26,263 nt of DNA from positions 1 to 26,263 of the forward strand of contig JAZASR010000029.1 of assembly GCA_036343175.1 (NCBI GenBank), in the 5' to 3' direction. The notes under the pieces are model-generated. The model was given only the letters and a program-made list of their open reading frames with translations, had not been told where the DNA came from and ran no database searches. The DNA comes from JAEEJA01 sp036343175. GTDB lineage: Bacteria > Bacillota > Clostridia > Lachnospirales > Lachnospiraceae. Within the stretch, counting starts at the first letter, position 1, and every line of letters begins with the position of its first letter. The position numbers and the translations under genes are program-made. This document shows, one piece after another, positions 7,173 through 14,719 of the stretch.

Positions 7173-8102
7173 ATGAGAGAATTAGATATTGACAATATTA
7201 ATAAGCATATTGGAGAGATTGCAGATAATTATTCTGACAATGCCCTCTATTTCATGTCCAGCGGCTGCATGCCTAACAGGAGCGCTATCGTGCACATCAT
7301 TATGGAGCTCAGACAGCTCATGTTCCCCGGCTACTTCGAGGAAGACCACCTGGGCAATGAACTGACTACAAGGTTATTCATAGGAAATCTCCTAATAGAA
7401 ATGCATGACCAGCTCTATAAACAGATCTCAGCAGCTCTTACCCAGCATACAATGGCCACAAAAGGGACATTCAACCAGTCTGATGTTGCTGAGCAGACAG
7501 AAGAAATATGTGAAAACTTCTTCTCTTCATTCGGCCGCCTGCAAAAAATGCTGATGAAGGATATACAGGCAGCTTTTGACGGCGATCCTGCAGCGAAGAC
7601 CAAGGAAGAGATCATTTATTGCTATCCCGGCCTGCTTGCCATCTTCATCTACAGATTTGCCCATGAGCTCTATAAAATGAAGGTACCATTCATTCCGCGT
7701 ATTATGACAGAATATGCTCACGGTCATACAGGCATCGACATAAACCCCGGCGCTGAAATCGGCGAGTACTTCTTTATAGACCACGGATCAGGAGTTGTAA
7801 TCGGAGAAACAACTGAAATAGGCAACAATGTAAAGATATACCAGGGAGTTACTCTCGGAGCTCTATCGACAAGGAGCGGACAGCTTCTCCGTGATGTAAA
7901 GCGTCACCCTACTATCGAAGATAACGTAACAATATATTCCAATGCATCTATACTTGGCGGCAAGACAGTAATAGGCAAGGGCTCTGTCATCGGCGGCAAC
8001 TCATTCATCACAAAAAGCGTGCCTCCATACTCAAGGCTTACAGCAAACAGCACCATGGAGATCAAGCCGATCGACCATAAGCCGGATGACGTCTTTGACT
8101 GA
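7173..8102 (+). CDS. cysE: Serine O-acetyltransferase
   Basis: Transfers acetyl from acetyl-CoA to L-serine, giving O-acetylserine for cysteine synthesis. The protein has 309 residues: a helical N-terminal domain (1-180), then a left-handed beta-helix of hexapeptide repeats from TGIDINPGAEIGEYFFIDHGSG (with the catalytic His204 and, further on, KRHPTI with His245) to SVIGGNSFITKSVPP at about 285. The C-terminus SRLTANSTMEIKP... departs from the E. coli tail and belongs to the longer SAT form found in anaerobes. The ribosome binding site is weak (GAAAGCAGCAG). The sulfate importer genes follow on the same strand after a terminator, so it shares a pathway with them but not an obvious transcript. 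Cysteine synthase is not in the window. Confidence 0.9.
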   Translation: MRELDIDNINKHIGEIADNYSDNALYFMSSGCMPNRSAIVHIIMELRQLMFPGYFEEDHLGNELTTRLFIGNLLIEMHDQLYKQISAALTQHTMATKGTFNQSDVAEQTEEICENFFSSFGRLQKMLMKDIQAAFDGDPAAKTKEEIIYCYPGLLAIFIYRFAHELYKMKVPFIPRIMTEYAHGHTGIDINPGAEIGEYFFIDHGSGVVIGETTEIGNNVKIYQGVTLGALSTRSGQLLRDVKRHPTIEDNVTIYSNASILGGKTVIGKGSVIGGNSFITKSVPPYSRLTANSTMEIKPIDHKPDDVFD

Positions 8103-8140
8103 AACAGAATGCCGGTAATATCTATAGGCCGATGCAGCTT

Positions 8141-8178
8141 AAAAAAGCACCAGAACTTAAGTTCCGGTGCTTTTTTTG
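8141..8178 (+). terminator. Rho-independent terminator after cysE
   Basis: AGCACC (8146-8151) pairs with GGTGCT (8166-8171), with an inner GAACT/AGTTC stem and one A-C mismatch, followed by eight T (8171-8178). A run of six A on the other side could make it work in both directions. Confidence 0.9.
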
Positions 8179-8200
8179 TGCCCGTTTCATAAGACTGAAA

Positions 8201-8230
8201 TAATCATATGTTGATATGATTAACGTTAAT
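8201..8230 (+). promoter_or_regulatory. Overlapping inverted repeats upstream of the sulfate operon
   Basis: TAATCATAT and ATATGATTA (8201-8209 and 8214-8222) form a perfect 9-bp inverted repeat with a 4-bp spacer. The 12-bp perfect palindrome ATTAACGTTAAT (8219-8230) overlaps its right arm. They lie 134-163 nt before the binding-protein ATG. Binding by the LysR regulator encoded at the end of the locus is a natural guess, but a LysR T-N11-A site is not demonstrated. Confidence 0.5.
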
Positions 8231-8363
8231 GCATAATTATTTTATTATCAATTTCGCATATTTTTGTTATATGTTGTTGCGATTCATTGTAAAAAGTTTT
8301 ATTTTGTATTCAACGGTTGATCAATCCATAAAACAGAAAGGTTTTAAGAAAGGGGAAACTCAT

Positions 8364-9428
8364 ATGAAAATTGAAAATTCAATTTTAAAGAAGATCACTA
8401 AAGGAGCTGCAATACTTTTCAGCGCAGGACTTATAATCACCGGACTCACAGGATGCGGCTCTTCTTCTTCTTCTGCATCTTCGGCAAAGAAGGGTGACAC
8501 GATAGAGCTTACGAACGTTTCATACGATCCTACAAGAGAGCTTTATCAGGAATACAATAAAGTATTTGCTGATTATTATAAAAAGAAGACAGGCAAGACA
8601 GTGAACGTCACCATGTCCCATGGCGGCTCAGGCGGACAGGCAAGGTCAGTCATAGAGGGCAACAAGGCGGATGTGGTCACGCTTGCACTTGAGCATGATA
8701 TTACAGCCATTCAGGAAGCTGGCTTAATAGATGAAGGCTGGCTTAAGGAGTTCGATAAGGATAGTTCACCTTACACTTCAACAATTGTTTTTCTCGTCAG
8801 AAAAGGCAATCCAAAGGGCATAAAGGACTGGGATGATCTTATAAAGGACGGAGTACAGGTTATAACGCCGGACCCTAAGACCTCAGGTGGAGCTTGCTGG
8901 AATTTCCTGGCTGCATGGGCTTATTTCGACAGCAAAGAGTCAGGAGATACGGATAAGGTAAAGGAAGATATCGGAAAGCTCTATAAGAACGTCCTTGTGC
9001 TCGATTCCGGCGCCAGAAAGTCGACAAATACATTCGTTGAGAACGGTCAGGGCGACGTACTTCTGGCCTGGGAGAATGAAGCTTATCTTTCTATGAAAGA
9101 ACATCCTGATGATTATGAGATCATATCACCAAGCGTCAGCATCCTTGCCCAGCCTTCTGTTGCTATAGTCGATAAGAATGCAAAGTCAGACGGGGTAGAG
9201 GAAGTGGCACACGATTATCTGGAATATCTTTATTCCGATGAGGCACAGGAGATCGCTGCAAAGAACTTCTACAGGCCATCTAATAAGGAGATCCTTGAAA
9301 AATACAAGGACCAGTTCGATCTCAATATGAATCTTGTAACTATCAATGACTTCGGCGGCTGGGACCAGGCATTCAAGGATTATTTTCAGGACGGAGCGAT
9401 ATTTGACCAGATCTATTCTAAGGAATGA
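8364..9428 (+). CDS. sbp: Sulfate/thiosulfate-binding lipoprotein of ABC importer
   Basis: Extracytoplasmic binding protein that captures sulfate (or thiosulfate) for the CysTWA importer encoded downstream. The start at 8364 (354 aa) has the ribosome binding site AAGGGG 9 nt upstream; a longer in-frame start would run through the inverted repeats at 8201-8230 and put a second hydrophobic segment ahead of the signal peptide. A type II signal peptide with lipobox LTGC places Cys31 as the lipidated residue, followed by a Ser-rich linker. The family pattern VSYDPTRELYQEYN, then HGGSGGQARSVIEG and ADVVTLALEHDI, is typical of Sbp/CysP proteins, and the Ser/Gly-rich loop is the oxyanion-binding part. 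It is separated from the permease by 222 nt of repeats and a hairpin. Confidence 0.9.
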   Translation: MKIENSILKKITKGAAILFSAGLIITGLTGCGSSSSSASSAKKGDTIELTNVSYDPTRELYQEYNKVFADYYKKKTGKTVNVTMSHGGSGGQARSVIEGNKADVVTLALEHDITAIQEAGLIDEGWLKEFDKDSSPYTSTIVFLVRKGNPKGIKDWDDLIKDGVQVITPDPKTSGGACWNFLAAWAYFDSKESGDTDKVKEDIGKLYKNVLVLDSGARKSTNTFVENGQGDVLLAWENEAYLSMKEHPDDYEIISPSVSILAQPSVAIVDKNAKSDGVEEVAHDYLEYLYSDEAQEIAAKNFYRPSNKEILEKYKDQFDLNMNLVTINDFGGWDQAFKDYFQDGAIFDQIYSKE

Positions 9429-9479
9429 CCTGTCATAACGTTCAAATCAAAGTCTTGAATATCCATTAATAATGCATCT

Positions 9480-9600
9480 GCATTGATGACAATGGGTAAT
9501 AAAACAGCATTAATGACAATGGAAATGCAACAGCATTAATGACAATTGTAAATACAACAACATTAATGACAATGGGGTCATAAACATGAAACCATGTTAT
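9480..9600 (+). repeat. Imperfect tandem repeats of about 27 bp between sbp and cysTW
   Basis: Units start at 9480, 9507, 9533 and 9560, each beginning with a variant of GCATTAATGACAATGG and differing mainly in the A-rich second half; lengths are 27, 26 and 27 nt. A fifth partial copy (TGACAATGGGGTCATA) sits inside the hairpin at 9601-9632. A further small hairpin, AACATG-AAAC-CATGTT, lies near 9584-9598. The array contains no reading frame. Confidence 0.85.
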
Positions 9601-9632
9601 CAGCAGATATGACAATGGGGTCATATCTGCTG
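9601..9632 (+). promoter_or_regulatory. Perfect 13-bp hairpin directly before cysTW
   Basis: CAGCAGATATGAC (9601-9613) and GTCATATCTGCTG (9620-9632) are exact complements around the 6-nt loop AATGGG. The next bases are TATTAAAAAGGTG, so there is no U tract and the ribosome binding site of the permease follows 7 nt later. It fits an mRNA-stabilising or processing element that makes more binding protein than permease, or a translation-control structure. Confidence 0.75.
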
Positions 9633-9650
9633 TATTAAAAAGGTGATATT

Positions 9651-11381
9651 ATGAAAGAAATAATACAGAATAATATCAGCCTCATGAGAAGCCGGATAGT
9701 CAAGATAATTCGGCCGGAAAAACCGGGTGTTGTCCCGGGATACAGGCCTGTCTGGCTGTTCACTTCAATATTGCTGCTGATATTTATATTAGTTCCTTTA
9801 TCGACTGTCGTCATAAAGGTTTTTGAAATTGGAAGCTTTAAGGAATTCATATCAGTAATCTCCAATCCTCTCGTCGTATCAGGCTATAAGGTAACCATTC
9901 TCTGTTCCCTGGCTGCTGCAGCCGCCAATGCCGTATTCGGGCTGATCCTCGCATGGACACTGGTGAGATATGACTTTCCTTTTAAAAATATTATTGACGG
10001 ACTCATAGAACTGCCCTTTGCCCTGCCGACCAGTGTAGCCGGCATAGCACTTACCTACCTTTATTCAGACAAGGGATTTTTTGGACAGTTTGCGGCAAAA
10101 TTCGGCATAAAGATCGCATATACGAAGGCCGGCATCATCATCGCCATGATATTTGTCGGGATCCCCTTCGTTGTAAGGTCTGTACAGCCGGTACTGAAGA
10201 ACCTCGACAAGGACTTCGAAGAGGCCAGTGTGACTCTTGGCGCCGACAGGAAGACAACATTCTTAAAGGTCATATTTCCTGAGATCTTTCCATCACTCAT
10301 AGCCGGCTTCTCTCTTGCTTTTGCCCGTGATCTTGGTGAATACGGCAGCGTTGTTTTCATAGCAGGAAATATACCTAAGAAGACGCAGATCGTACCCCTC
10401 ATCATAGTCAGCAAGCTGGAGCAGCTGAACTATTCAGATGCCTCAGCAATTGCATTCGTGCTCCTGCTCCTGTCTTTCACTGTGGCGATCATATCGAACG
10501 CTCTTCAGCTGCATTTCCAGAAGTACGTTAAATCGGATAATGTTTCAGGTATAGCCAAGACCATAATACCTCTGAAATTCAAGGTTTCTCACATCAGAGA
10601 GATAGGGCTTGTGACTATCGACTATTTATTCATCATCATCATGCTGATAGTGCCGCTTCTTACGGTAGTTATAAATTCACTCAAGGACGGAGTCAGAGCC
10701 TACTTTAAATATATTTCCAATCCTTATACAATGAGCGCATTCAGGCTGACTGTCTTTGCATCATTTATATCAGTAATAGTCGTGACTGTATTTGGAATAC
10801 TTGCGGCATTTCTGCTGACAAAATACAATTTCAGAGGAAAACAGGTATTTGCATCGCTTATAGACATACCTCTTTCCATATCTCCGGTCATAGCCGGTCT
10901 TGCCTATATACTCACATTTGGAAGCATAGGCTTTCTGGGGCCGTTTCTCGAAGCTCACGGTATAAAGATCGCTTTTGCTGTACCCGGTATTGTACTCGTA
11001 ACGATCTTTGTCACATTCCCGTATGTATTCAGGGAGCTTTTCCCGGTAATGAACGCCTACGGAAATGATGAGGAAGAGGCTGCTTCGCTCTTTGGAGCAG
11101 GCTTCTTCAGCATCCTGCATTCCATAACTCTGCCGAACTTCAGATGGGCGCTCTGGTACGGGGTGACCCTGGCCTTTGCAAGAGCCCTTGGTGAATTCGG
11201 TGCGGTATCGGTAATATCAGGCCACTTAAGAGGCAAGACCAATACCCTGCCCCTGCAGGTAGAGGTACTCTTCAATGATTTCGATACTACAGCATCATTT
11301 GCAGCAGCCAGCCTGCTTGTCATTACGGCTGTGATAATACTTATAATAAAGAGCTTTTTCCTGAAAAAAGGAGGCCAATAA
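9651..11381 (+). CDS. Sulfate ABC importer permease, CysT-CysW fusion
   Basis: Membrane part of the sulfate/thiosulfate importer. At 576 residues it is the sum of two normal subunits (CysT and CysW, each about 280): two permease modules follow one another, residues about 30-290 and 315-572, each with five or six membrane segments. Each carries its own EAA coupling loop, E190-E191-A192 with SVTLGADRKTTF, and E474-E475-E476 with AASLFGAGFFS, followed by the conserved FARDLGEYGSV and FARALGEFGAV segments. A single chain would therefore form the whole membrane pore. The ribosome binding site is AAGGTG. Its TAA overlaps the ATPase start (TAATG). The two halves are clearly similar to each other, as expected for the CysT/CysW pair. 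Molybdate or tungstate as substrate is less likely because of the Sbp-type partner. Confidence 0.88.
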   Translation: MKEIIQNNISLMRSRIVKIIRPEKPGVVPGYRPVWLFTSILLLIFILVPLSTVVIKVFEIGSFKEFISVISNPLVVSGYKVTILCSLAAAAANAVFGLILAWTLVRYDFPFKNIIDGLIELPFALPTSVAGIALTYLYSDKGFFGQFAAKFGIKIAYTKAGIIIAMIFVGIPFVVRSVQPVLKNLDKDFEEASVTLGADRKTTFLKVIFPEIFPSLIAGFSLAFARDLGEYGSVVFIAGNIPKKTQIVPLIIVSKLEQLNYSDASAIAFVLLLLSFTVAIISNALQLHFQKYVKSDNVSGIAKTIIPLKFKVSHIREIGLVTIDYLFIIIMLIVPLLTVVINSLKDGVRAYFKYISNPYTMSAFRLTVFASFISVIVVTVFGILAAFLLTKYNFRGKQVFASLIDIPLSISPVIAGLAYILTFGSIGFLGPFLEAHGIKIAFAVPGIVLVTIFVTFPYVFRELFPVMNAYGNDEEEAASLFGAGFFSILHSITLPNFRWALWYGVTLAFARALGEFGAVSVISGHLRGKTNTLPLQVEVLFNDFDTTASFAAASLLVITAVIILIIKSFFLKKGGQ

Positions 11382-12172
11382 TGGATAATAAGATCGTAAA
11401 TAAAAATGGAGCGGCTGAAACTTCAGTCAATAAAGCTGCCAACGAAGAACAGAATAATAATTATGTCGAGTTAAGATCCATAACAAAGAAATACAATGAC
11501 TTTATCGCATCTGATAATGTAAGTTTTTCTGTAAATAAAGGCAGCCTCACAAGTCTTTTAGGCCCGTCCGGAAGCGGCAAGACCACGATCCTCAGAATGA
11601 TAGCAGGACTTAATAACCCCGACTCGGGAGAGATCTTCATCAATGGCAGGCAGATCAATGACCTGGCGCCTTCTAAAAGAAACATAGGCTTTGTATTTCA
11701 GAATTATGCCCTGTTCAGGCACATGACCGTAAGGGAAAATATAGGTTTCGGACTCAAAGTCAGGAAGAAATCAAAATCCGAGATAAAGGACAGAGTCGAC
11801 GAACTGCTTGAAGTAGTGTCCCTGACCAATGAGGCTGATAAGTATCCCTACCAGCTTTCCGGAGGTCAGAGACAGCGTACAGCTTTTGCAAGGGCTATAG
11901 CCGTTCACCCGGACGTGCTTCTTCTGGATGAACCATTCGCAGCTATTGATGCCAAGGTAAGGCGCGAACTCAGGACATGGCTTAAAGAGATGATCGAAAA
12001 GCTTCACATTACCAGTATCTTTGTGACACATGACCAGGAAGAGGCATTTGAAGTTTCTGATAATATTGTGCTGATAAATGCCGGACATGTAGAGCAGGAA
12101 GGGGCGCCGGAAGACTTCATAGAGAGTCCGGCCTCTGACTTCGTAAAGCATTTTATCTATATCCGCAAATGA
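11381..12172 (+). CDS. cysA: Sulfate ABC importer ATP-binding protein, short form
   Basis: ATPase that drives the sulfate importer. Residues 1-28 are an Asn/Lys/Glu-rich extension without structure; the ABC domain follows, with Walker A GPSGSGKTT at 61-69, Q-loop FQNYALF, signature LSGGQRQR, Walker B LLLLDEP, and H-loop VTHDQEEA. At 263 residues it ends directly after the ABC fold (QEGAPEDFIESPASDFVKHF), whereas typical CysA proteins have about 350 residues and a C-terminal TOBE-type regulatory region. That region is missing here, so substrate feedback through it is not possible. The ATG overlaps the permease stop by 1 nt and has AAAAGGAGG inside the permease gene as ribosome binding site. 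The name rests on context; the ABC domain alone would not separate sulfate from related anion importers. Confidence 0.85.
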   Translation: MDNKIVNKNGAAETSVNKAANEEQNNNYVELRSITKKYNDFIASDNVSFSVNKGSLTSLLGPSGSGKTTILRMIAGLNNPDSGEIFINGRQINDLAPSKRNIGFVFQNYALFRHMTVRENIGFGLKVRKKSKSEIKDRVDELLEVVSLTNEADKYPYQLSGGQRQRTAFARAIAVHPDVLLLDEPFAAIDAKVRRELRTWLKEMIEKLHITSIFVTHDQEEAFEVSDNIVLINAGHVEQEGAPEDFIESPASDFVKHFIYIRK

Positions 12173-12261
12173 TGTCACCGGTTGGCTCTCATCTGATCTT
12201 CATGTATCATTAGCCTTTTTATTTCTATATAGCACTTTGTGGTCAGATATATAATATTTAA

Positions 12262-12270
12262 TGGTATAAT
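12262..12270 (+). promoter_or_regulatory. Extended -10 promoter for the LysR gene
   Basis: TGGTATAAT (12262-12270) is an extended -10 (TGN plus TATAAT), 45 nt before the LysR ATG. No good -35 hexamer lies at the usual distance, which is normal for extended -10 promoters and also for activator-dependent ones. Confidence 0.5.
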
Positions 12271-12314
12271 TCATAATAAATAATATACTCTTTTTAGGAA
12301 ACGAGGAAAATCTT

Positions 12315-13214
12315 ATGAATATACGACAGTTAAAGATCTTCACTACGATCTATGAGAAGAAAAGTATTACCGGCGCAGCTGAGGCACTGGGCCTGGCACA
12401 GCCGGCAGTATCGCTTTCCATTCACGAGCTTGAGAATGAGTACAACACAAAGTTCTTTGAAAAAGAGGGACGCAGCATCAGAACCACTGACGCCGGTGAA
12501 AAATTTTATCCTGATGCGGCCAGGCTTATATCCCTGTACGAGGAAATGGACCAGGAGCTCAGAGACTGGAATAAGAACGGGAGGCTTAAGATCGGATCAA
12601 GTATTAGTATAGGGGCCTGCCTTATGCCGGATCTTTTAAAGAGCTTCGGTCATATATACCCGGATATTGACCTGAGTGTAAATATAGCGAGCTCGGACCG
12701 CATAGAGCGAAAGCTCCTTGAAAACAGACTTGACTTTGCCCTTATAGAAGGTACTGTCCACTCCGATAAGATCACCTGCGATACATTCATGGAGGATGAG
12801 CTTGTTCCTATATGCAGCCGCTTCAATCCCCTTGCTGACCGTAAGGATGTCGACCCGGAAGAGCTTAAAAGTCAGAAGTTCCTCATGCGTGAAAAGGACT
12901 CCGGTACACGTGAAAAAACCGACCTTGGTTTCTTAAAGGTCGGTTTTAAGATAGATCCTGTTATAGAGAGCACCTCAACTGTTGCCCTCATAAATCTTGT
13001 AGCCGCCGGCATAGGTGTCTCGGTCCTTCCAAAGCGAATGCTTGACCGCGATCTCCGCTCCCACAGGGTCTGCACCTTCTCAGTAAAAGGCGTCGACCTG
13101 AAGCGTTCCTACTCGATCATCTACATGAATAATAAAACTATTGCTCCTGCCATGCAGGACTTCTTCGATCTGGCACGCAAATACCCGGAAAACCACACTA
13201 TGGCTGCTGTGTAA
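12315..13214 (+). CDS. LysR-family transcriptional regulator of the sulfur block
   Basis: A 299-residue LysR-type regulator. Residues 1-60 hold the winged helix-turn-helix (MNIRQLKIFTTIYEKKSITGAAEALGLAQPAVS), and from about 88 on there is a two-lobed ligand-binding domain (LKIGSSISIGACLMPDLLKSF; LDFALIEG; NLVAAGIGVSVLPKRML). The arrangement is like CysL/YwfK or other cysteine-regulon LysR proteins; the effector cannot be read but O-acetylserine is the usual kind of signal. The ribosome binding site is GAGGAAAATCTT. It follows cysA by 142 nt on the same strand with its own extended -10. Its stop lies only 4 nt from the stop of malQ on the opposite strand, without a terminator in between. Confidence 0.85.
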   Translation: MNIRQLKIFTTIYEKKSITGAAEALGLAQPAVSLSIHELENEYNTKFFEKEGRSIRTTDAGEKFYPDAARLISLYEEMDQELRDWNKNGRLKIGSSISIGACLMPDLLKSFGHIYPDIDLSVNIASSDRIERKLLENRLDFALIEGTVHSDKITCDTFMEDELVPICSRFNPLADRKDVDPEELKSQKFLMREKDSGTREKTDLGFLKVGFKIDPVIESTSTVALINLVAAGIGVSVLPKRMLDRDLRSHRVCTFSVKGVDLKRSYSIIYMNNKTIAPAMQDFFDLARKYPENHTMAAV

Positions 13215-13218
13215 AAGC

Positions 13219-14703
13219 CTACTCGTTAACCCGGCCGAATACCTGACAGTATTTTTTCAGCTTTTCCGCAAGTTCCTTTGTAAATGAACCCGGCTGCGCT
13301 CTCCAGCTCCAGTTATCGGCAGAGAGTGTTGAGGGAGTATTCATCCTGGCCTCACTTCCAAGACCCAGAACATCCTGAGCCTGAACCATAGCAAGCTTTG
13401 ATGGTGAAGCCCAGGCACCTCTCATAAGACTGAAGTTAATGCCTTCGTCCTCGGATACACCAAGGTATGTGTCAGTACGTTCCTTTGACTCCTCTGTCAG
13501 AGACCTGTACCAGCCGAGGGCTGTATCATTATCATGGGTTCCTGTATAGAAAACAGAGTTTTCAGGGGCCTGATGCGGCATGTAGCCATCACCGTCACGG
13601 CCGTCGAAGCCGAACTCGAGTATCTTCATACCCGGAAAACCGGTATTCTTAAGTAGTTTCCTTACTCCGTCATCTATAAAGCCAAGATCCTCTGCAATTA
13701 TTGCTACATCCCCGGCCTTCTTCTTAAGGACCTTGAAAAAATCCTCTCCCGGTCCCTTGACCCATTTGCCATTCCTGGCTGTTTTCTCGCCGAATGGAAT
13801 AGTATAGAAGCTTGAAAAGCCCCTGAAATGGTCTATTCTAATAACGTCATAATTCTTCGCCGCTGCTTTGAGCCTCTTTACCCACCAGCTGTACCTGTCT
13901 CTCTTCATTCGTTTCCAGTTATAGATCGGGTTTCCCCAAAGCTGGCCGTCTGTTGAAAATGCATCCGGCGGACAGCCTGCAACCTTTACAGGCGTAAGAT
14001 CCTTGTCCATAAGGAAGTTTTCAGGACTGCTCCAGACATCCGCACTGTCATAGGCAACATATATAGGAAGATCACCTATTATCTTTATGCCATTTTCATT
14101 TGCATATTTTTTAAGGCTTCTCCACTGCATGTAGAACAGGTACTGAAGAGCCTTGTAAAATCTGACATCCTCTGAATATTTATCGGAAGCATTCTTTAAT
14201 GCGGCCGGCCTGCGTAATTGAAGTTCATCCTTCCACTCGCTCCAGGGTCTGTCACCATTTGCATTCTTGATCGCCATAAAAAGAGCGTAATCATCAAGCC
14301 AGTATTTATTTGCCTTTTTAAATTTCTGATAAGACTCTGAATCCTTTTTATTTACTCTGTCACATGCAGGTTTAAGCACCTTGAATCTCTTTTTATAAAG
14401 TGCTTCAAAATTTACCCGGTCAGGTCTGCCTTCCCAATCGATCTCTGATAAATGTCCTTTATCAAGAAGTCCTTTTTCCGCAAGCATATCAAGATCTATC
14501 ATATATGGATTGCCTGCAAAGGTCGAAAATGATGAATAGGGAGAATCTCCATAGCCGGTAGGGCAAAGAGGAAGTACCTGCCAGTATTTCTGACCGGATT
14601 TCTTTAAAAAGTCGACGAACTCCCTTGCCTCCTTACCCATTGTGCCAACGCCATAAGGAGATGGGAGGCTTGTTATATGCATTAATATTCCGCAATCTCT
14701 CAT
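13219..14703 (-). CDS. malQ: 4-alpha-glucanotransferase (amylomaltase, GH77)
   Basis: Cytoplasmic enzyme that transfers alpha-1,4-glucan segments between maltodextrins and releases glucose. The 494-residue length fits the short bacterial GH77 form. The N-terminal pattern GILMHITSLPSPYGVGTMG and the GDSPYSSFSTFAGNP loop are family hallmarks. The three catalytic carboxylates are visible: Asp291 in VIRIDHFRGF (nucleophile), Glu338 in IIAEDLGFI (acid/base) and Asp391 in TGTHDND. The start ATG has GGAA 9 nt upstream and follows the LacI gene stop by 16 nt, so it is read from the same transcript as the regulator. Together with the ABC importer upstream this is a maltodextrin use locus. A phosphorylase partner is not in the window. 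Confidence 0.95.
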   Translation of the reverse strand: MRDCGILMHITSLPSPYGVGTMGKEAREFVDFLKKSGQKYWQVLPLCPTGYGDSPYSSFSTFAGNPYMIDLDMLAEKGLLDKGHLSEIDWEGRPDRVNFEALYKKRFKVLKPACDRVNKKDSESYQKFKKANKYWLDDYALFMAIKNANGDRPWSEWKDELQLRRPAALKNASDKYSEDVRFYKALQYLFYMQWRSLKKYANENGIKIIGDLPIYVAYDSADVWSSPENFLMDKDLTPVKVAGCPPDAFSTDGQLWGNPIYNWKRMKRDRYSWWVKRLKAAAKNYDVIRIDHFRGFSSFYTIPFGEKTARNGKWVKGPGEDFFKVLKKKAGDVAIIAEDLGFIDDGVRKLLKNTGFPGMKILEFGFDGRDGDGYMPHQAPENSVFYTGTHDNDTALGWYRSLTEESKERTDTYLGVSEDEGINFSLMRGAWASPSKLAMVQAQDVLGLGSEARMNTPSTLSADNWSWRAQPGSFTKELAEKLKKYCQVFGRVNE

Positions 14704-14719
14704 AATTATTCCTTCAGGG

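Noticed and set aside
8229..8363. Longer start of the sulfate-binding protein
   Set aside because: It would add a second hydrophobic segment before a normal lipoprotein signal peptide and overlaps the palindromes; the ATG at 8364 has AAGGGG upstream.
9480..9632. CRISPR-like reading of the 27-bp repeats
   Set aside because: Units are contiguous without spacers and vary internally; they are simple imperfect tandem repeats.
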